Source: Deferribacteres bacterium JdFR-76 (GTDB lineage Bacteria; Zhuqueibacterota; JdFR-76). Taken from it: a DNA stretch of 10,255 nt. Below, in pieces: positions 6,621-10,255 of the stretch. The translations under genes and the position numbers were made by a program. Position 1 is the stretch's first letter. The number at the start of each line of letters is the position of its first letter. The stretch lies in NCBI GenBank assembly GCA_002011685.1, contig MTOL01000499.1, positions 1,963 to 12,217 of the forward strand. The letters run 5' to 3'. The notes under the pieces were generated by a model. That model ran no database searches. It saw nothing but the letters and a program-made list of their open reading frames with translations, and was not told where the DNA came from.

Positions 6621-8399
6621 TCATTCTTCATCCCTCTTTTCTTTTACCAAGGCTAAACATACAAGTGCATGGAATATCCTATCAGCTGATATTTGATTAA
6701 ATCGTTCAGGCCCACTTATACCATGGCACACTTCATTTCGTAGATTCCATCCACGGAGATCTGTTAGTAAAACTCTAAAATAAAGACACATATCTTCACT
6801 TAAAACCTTTATAATCCCCTTTTCGCGTAATAATTCATCAAGTGTTCGATAGAAAAATCCCCCAGTTCGAGAGGGTTTTAAAATAGGAACGCCTACTTTT
6901 TCTGATAAATTTCTGATTATAGCCTCAATTTGAGGAATTAGTATGTGCAATGAAACTACGTGATCTCCCTTTAGATAAGCTTCTATACCCTTAATAAGAA
7001 ACTCTTTTCTTCTTTCATCAAAGATGGAAGATTCATAGAGGTAATCTATTATCTTTTCAGTAGTCAACTTGAACTTATCTATTAGAGTATTAAGAGTTTC
7101 TCTCAAAAAGATAGAACTAATTTGCATGTTTTGTGAAATTTGGAGAACAATATGGCCATTGATATCTTCTTCCAGTGGACCGACTGTTGCTACAGGATGC
7201 CCTTCAGCATCCATAATTTTATTAGCAAATAAAAACGAAATTGGAGCCCTTTTAGAAAGGTCTTGCAATTGTTTTATGACTTCGTCCTTTTTGGGGATGT
7301 AATTTACTGCAATCTTTTGTAGAACAGTTTTAAGATCACCATCAGTCAACCAATTAATATATCTTTCAAGTTCATTCTTGGGGATTTCTATCGGAATTTT
7401 GATTTCTTTGAGCTCATCTTTTGCTTTTCTCCCTAATTCTCTGATTTTATTTGAAATTTTATCTGCTTCATCCTTCATCCCGTATTGTAAATAGAAATGA
7501 TACAATTCTTCTAACCATGCACCTGCAACAAGAGGTGAGGCTTTTTCTGCCTGTCTTTGAACCAATTCCCCATATTTTAGGAGTGTTTCTTTTACTTTTG
7601 CTTTTTCCCCAAGCTTTGAATAATAATCCAACAACAATAACGTAGCTCTTTGAGCAGCCCAATGATTATTTCCTCTCAATAGCCTGTTAAACCTTTTTTC
7701 CAAATCAGTAAGAATAGCCCGCTTTTTATCATCACTTATTGGCACCTTTTTGTTTTTAATAAGAAATTCATATGAAAAGCCCCACAATCCTGGTTTATCA
7801 TCTTCTCCGATTTTTTTCTCATAAGAGATTATGGTTTCTATCAATCTGTTTATTCGTTCTTTATCATTGATACTCAATGCAAGGGATAGAGCTCTTTCTA
7901 GCTTTTTTATTACATCAACACTATATTTGTGAAGATCTTTCTCTGCTATTTCTATAATCGAATCTATATAAATTTGAGCAATTGAATAATGAGGTTTTTC
8001 ACCTGTTATCTTTTCAGAAAAATCCCAAACTAAATTAGAATATCTTGCTTTAAAGATGGGGTGAGTGGATCCCTTGGCTCTTTTCTCCCAATAAGAAATA
8101 ATCTCTGGCGTTATTCTTTGAATGCTGGGATATTCGACCATTTTACCTTCTTCGTCAGGTAAAACAAACATAGGTCCAAAATAAGTACTCCATCCTGATT
8201 TTTCATTAGCATATTTTTCTGTAAAATCAAAAACCATCTGTTCCCAAATTAGAATATCGGGTATATCTTGACCGAATTTTTCCTTCGCAAAATTTCTGAT
8301 TCTTTCTGATATATTGTGCTCTGATACTGCTTCCGATATGGACTCTAAGTACTTCAAATATTTGTTTATTTCAACATGTTCTTTTTTGTCTTCGATCAT
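6621..8399 (-). CDS. DUF4209-like protein with RN-x3-H motif
   Basis: The 592-residue soluble protein is the sole gene of the fifth cassette, fitting between the cores at 6609 and 8424 with only 11 and 24 spare bases. The ATG at 8399 follows AGGGGAG by about 6 bases. The first 330 residues are helical, perhaps repeat-like. A middle region holds RAPISFLFANKIMDAEGHPV. The last 120 residues (IIRNLSEKVGVPILKP, LYFRVLLTDLRGWNLRNEVCHG) match what I know of DUF4209: Arg554-Asn555 and His559 form R-x4-H as in HEPN RNases. Proteins of this type turn up in bacterial accessory regions, but their function is not established. A defence role follows only from the neighbours and the motif. Confidence 0.72.
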   Translation of the reverse strand: MIEDKKEHVEINKYLKYLESISEAVSEHNISERIRNFAKEKFGQDIPDILIWEQMVFDFTEKYANEKSGWSTYFGPMFVLPDEEGKMVEYPSIQRITPEIISYWEKRAKGSTHPIFKARYSNLVWDFSEKITGEKPHYSIAQIYIDSIIEIAEKDLHKYSVDVIKKLERALSLALSINDKERINRLIETIISYEKKIGEDDKPGLWGFSYEFLIKNKKVPISDDKKRAILTDLEKRFNRLLRGNNHWAAQRATLLLLDYYSKLGEKAKVKETLLKYGELVQRQAEKASPLVAGAWLEELYHFYLQYGMKDEADKISNKIRELGRKAKDELKEIKIPIEIPKNELERYINWLTDGDLKTVLQKIAVNYIPKKDEVIKQLQDLSKRAPISFLFANKIMDAEGHPVATVGPLEEDINGHIVLQISQNMQISSIFLRETLNTLIDKFKLTTEKIIDYLYESSIFDERRKEFLIKGIEAYLKGDHVVSLHILIPQIEAIIRNLSEKVGVPILKPSRTGGFFYRTLDELLREKGIIKVLSEDMCLYFRVLLTDLRGWNLRNEVCHGISGPERFNQISADRIFHALVCLALVKEKRDEE

Positions 8400-8423
8400 T
8401 TTTAACTCCCCTTATAAAATATT

Positions 8424-8510
8424 GCGCACAAAGTTCTCAGCATATACGAAGTTCCACCGAAGGTGGAATTTGGGCGAATGAAGTGAGCCGCATATGCTGT
8501 GTTATCTGCC
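8424..8510. repeat. attC-like site 5
   Basis: The left core is GCGCACAAA (8424-8432; AAC altered to AAA) and the right core GTTATCTGCC (8501-8510). The outer stem CAGCATATACG (8438-8447) pairs with CGCATATGCTG (8489-8499) at 10 of 11 positions. Inside is a perfect hairpin TTCCACC/GGTGGAA with a GAA loop (8452-8468), then TTTGGGCGAA. Confidence 0.82.
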
Positions 8511-8517
8511 GTGCAAA

Positions 8518-9370
8518 TCATATCTCAATTCCCGCCTTAGATGCTTTACTAATAAGATAATTTATGAATGCGGAACAGGAAACTAACATAAATTTTATGT
8601 CTTCAAAAGTGAGATTAGGTTCATCAAGAAGTGCATGACGTATTCCTTCGGCATCACTTGTATATCCATATAAATTGCTGAATGCATTTTTTAAGGCGGG
8701 GTGTAAACCGACTTTATCATCTATTTTCTTTAATGCTTGACCTAATGTTGCCTTTTTCTCTTTCGTTATTAGATTACAAATAGCCTCCACTGCACTAATA
8801 GCTTCTTTTATCGAATTCCTATAATCAGGAGACTTTCTGTTTGCTAATAAATCCAATGCTGTTTTTAGATGAGCATTAACAGCTTTTAAAGGTTTTGAAG
8901 CCTCTAAAGCTTCTTCAATTTCGGAAACTTCTACTTCTGAGGTTATTTGTATAATCTTACCTCCGACGAAGCGATAAGCGGATAATTCGCGTTCTAAAAC
9001 AGAATTGCAAAAATCTATAAATTTTGGGTTAACTTCATTATATACGTCAGGATAATTATTGGCTATGAATTCTATAAAATCATAAACTTCATACCACTTG
9101 CAATTAAAGAAGTATTCTCTTATCTCCTTATATGTATTAGGCCAATAATCACTTAAAGTATCAATTGGGTACTTAAAATAATTGTGCCATAATCTTTTTA
9201 ATAAGATATCAATGTTTTTGCAGTGAAAAATCCGCATACCTTATTACTTGATTCCAATAGAAAATAATCAAGGCATTCCATAAACCATTTCTTAACTCAC
9301 TATCCATAGAATCGACTTGCATTACAGATTTGACTGGTTTAATGCCCTTTCTTTGAGAAAATAACTTCAT
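8518..9370 (-). pseudogene. abiJ: AbiJ-type abortive-infection protein, frameshifted
   Basis: The long frame (9237-8518, 239 residues) is the body of an AbiJ-family protein: ERELSAYRFVGGKIIQITSE, the HLKTALDLL and SIKEAISAVEAICNLI helices, and the C-terminal NLYGYTSDAEGIRHALLDE of the HEPN-like AbiJ domain. Its ATG is internal, with no spaced ribosome site. A second frame from ATG 9370 to 9209 encodes MKLFSQRKGIKPVKSVMQVD and DSELRNGLWNALIIFYW, the typical AbiJ N-terminus (NTD4 type), and has AGGTGA 5 bases upstream. The two frames overlap at 9209-9237, so one frameshift splits a gene of about 284 codons. AbiJ proteins block phage growth in lactococci; this copy is probably inactive unless the shift is a sequencing error or recoded. 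It is the sixth cassette. Confidence 0.8.
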
Positions 9371-9418
9371 AGTATCACCTTAATTATTTCCTGTTCTTGC
9401 ATGGCAGATAACTCACTC

Positions 9419-9439
9419 ATATCCGAAGTGTTCGGATAT
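9419..9439. repeat. Perfect hairpin ATATCCGAA/TTCGGATAT
   Basis: A 9-base stem with a GTG loop lies inside attC-like site 6. It is close to the 3' end of the recombinase pseudogene and could act in recombination or as a transcription stop. Confidence 0.65.
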
Positions 9440-9456
9440 ACCGACTTTTTGGGAAG

Positions 9457-9477
9457 ATATGCGAACTTTTCGCATAT
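9457..9477. repeat. Perfect hairpin ATATGCGAA/TTCGCATAT
   Basis: A 9-base stem with a CTT loop starts exactly 38 bases after the start of the previous hairpin. Its arms differ from that one by a single C-G to G-C swap that keeps the pairing. Confidence 0.65.
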
Positions 9478-9511
9478 ACATCCCTCTGGGTGGCTATTCT
9501 TGTTTTTTTGG

Positions 9512-10255
9512 TCATACTCCAACTCCTGTCAAAAGGCTATCAAGTGCATTTTTTATTGCTGAAAGATCTTTTGTGCTGACATGGGTATATATTTCTGTTG
9601 TCTTAGAACTTTTATGGCCAAGAAGCTCTTGAATATACCTTAAATGAATCCAACTCTCTAAAAGATGAGTAGCGAAACTATGCCCCAAAGAATGAACGGT
9701 TACCTCTTTTTTAATTCCCGATCTCCTACAAGCGTTTTGAAAAATCTTTTGAACCGTTCACGCAGTCATATGTTTTTCTCTATTCCAACTCCGAAATAGC
9801 CACTTTTTAGGCTTCTCTTTTCTTCAGTATTCCCGTAAAGTCTGTAAAGCAACATCGGAAAGCAAAGTATGCCGATCTTTTCTGCCTTTTAATGCTTTTA
9901 TGCGAATCAATCTTCTATCTGCTTTTATATCTTCTGGCTTCAATCTTACAACCTCTCCAACTCTTAACCCACCAGAATACATCAGCATTAAAATAGCTTT
10001 GTGTTTTATATTTGTAGCGGTATACAAAATCTTTTTCACTTCTTCTTTGCTCAAAATCACTGGTAATTTTTTATCTTTTTTAGGGCGTTTCACTTCATAA
10101 ATAAACTTTTTTTAAAACCTCTCCATAGTAAAACTTTAAGGCATTTATGATTATATTCATAGTAGATGTTGAAACCTTTATTTTCTCAACCATGTAATAA
10201 AGATATTTCTTTATGTTTTCATTATAAACCTTCCCTGGTTCCTTACCCGAAAATA
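9512..10255 (-). pseudogene. Decayed XerC/D-type tyrosine recombinase, runs off the right edge
   Basis: Joining the frames gives a recombinase that begins beyond 10255 and ends at the TGA at 9512-9514. The core-binding domain (segments such as NENIKKYLYYMVEK and TMNIIINALKFYYGE) is in one frame up to a T-run at 10107-10113 (A7 on the coding strand). There a one-base insertion shifts it from FIYEVKRPKKDKK onward. The catalytic domain shows SGGLRVGEVVRL (first Arg, about 9962-9964), KGRKDRHTL, LLGHKSSKTTEIYTHV (Tyr at 9587-9589) and a C-terminal tail. It carries TGA codons at 9824-9826 and 9758-9760. HSLGHSFATHLL has Gly at 9683-9685 where HxxR needs Arg. The 20-odd residue insert of IntI before HxxR is absent. 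Its 3' end faces the cassettes. Confidence 0.88.

Larger units (their letters stand above)
1753..9480. mobile_element. Integron-like array of six cassettes with attC-like sites
   Basis: Six gene blocks are separated by imperfect palindromes with AAC on the left arm and, usually, GTT on the right. The two ends of each cassette match as inverted repeats: GTTAAATGA (1753) with TCACTTAAC (2102); GTTGTCCGA (2182) with TCGGACAAC (4215), exact; GTTGCGCG (4340) with CGCACAAC (5334); TTTAGGCGAC (5416) with GTCGCTTAAC (6514); GTTGTGCGC (6601) with GCGCACAAA (8424); GTTATCTGCC (8501) with GGCAGATAAC (9403), exact. The two core halves of a single circular-cassette attC would match in this way. The cassettes are about 350, 2030, 1000, 1100, 1825 and 905 bp. 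Most genes are on the - strand. Array polarity is not settled. Confidence 0.78.
9403..9490. repeat. attC-like site 6, right core eroded
   Basis: The core GGCAGATAAC (9403-9412) is the exact reverse complement of 8501-8510, so it bounds the abiJ cassette. The sequence then follows the array's template: CATATCCGAAG, hairpin, TTTTTGGG(A)AG, hairpin, CGCATATAC. No GTT core is found on the right, so the site is decayed, or it is the recombinase-proximal attachment site rather than a cassette site. Confidence 0.6.

Noticed and set aside
2102..9480. A CRISPR array formed by the recurring GGGTATCTGAAG/GGATTTGGGCGAA sequences
   Set aside because: The repeats are palindromic, 90-130 bases long, differ from each other and are separated by whole genes of 0.9-2 kb.
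9758..9826. TGA read as Trp (recoded genetic code), since the first TGA in the recombinase falls where relatives often have Trp
   Set aside because: The second TGA lies where Arg is expected, HxxR is also lost, there is a frameshift, and other genes here end in TGA.
9512..10255. Calling the recombinase a classical IntI
   Set aside because: The insert that marks integron integrases before the HxxR motif is missing; it reads as a XerC/D-like enzyme.

Overview
The window joins two unlike stretches of DNA. Bases 1-1440 are GC-rich and carry the 3' part of an amidase-signature enzyme, an ordinary chromosomal gene. From about 1441 to the end the DNA is AT-rich and has a different gene style. The host cannot be named: the genes are bacterial, and the AT-rich part looks laterally acquired. 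Its cassette sites resemble those I associate with Bacteroidota, spirochaetes and uncultured phyla more than the class 1 or Vibrio types (from memory, not tested).

Bases 1753-9480 are best read as an integron-like array of six cassettes separated by attC-like imperfect palindromes at 2102-2190, 4215-4347, 5334-5425, 6514-6609, 8424-8510 and 9403-about 9490. The key evidence is that the 8-10 bases that begin each cassette are the reverse complement, exactly or nearly, of the core just before its other end. This is expected if each cassette was once a circle with a single attC. Five of the six sites also share a fold: outer stem, GAAG, small hairpin, TTTGGG(CGAA), second hairpin, outer stem.

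Cassette contents from left to right: (1) a small excisionase-type HTH protein, the only + strand gene; (2) a restriction-modification pair, an SPPY-type methyltransferase with a thermonuclease-like tail, translationally coupled to a MjaI-like endonuclease; (3) an XRE regulator, a frameshifted four-helix membrane protein and a two-helix membrane protein; (4) a protein with a HEPN-like RDYRNLIH motif; (5) a DUF4209-like protein with an RNEVCH motif; (6) a frameshifted AbiJ-type abortive-infection gene. The contents suggest phage defence: restriction-modification plus three unrelated proteins ending in HEPN-like helical domains.

Bases 9512-10255 hold a decayed tyrosine recombinase on the - strand, whose 3' end faces the array. 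It has a homopolymer frameshift, two in-frame TGA codons and a Gly in place of the catalytic Arg of HxxR. It also lacks the extra segment typical of IntI. The array therefore appears to be stranded, with no working integrase visible here. Which end held attI is unresolved: gene direction favours the right end, while the missing attC at the left end favours the left.
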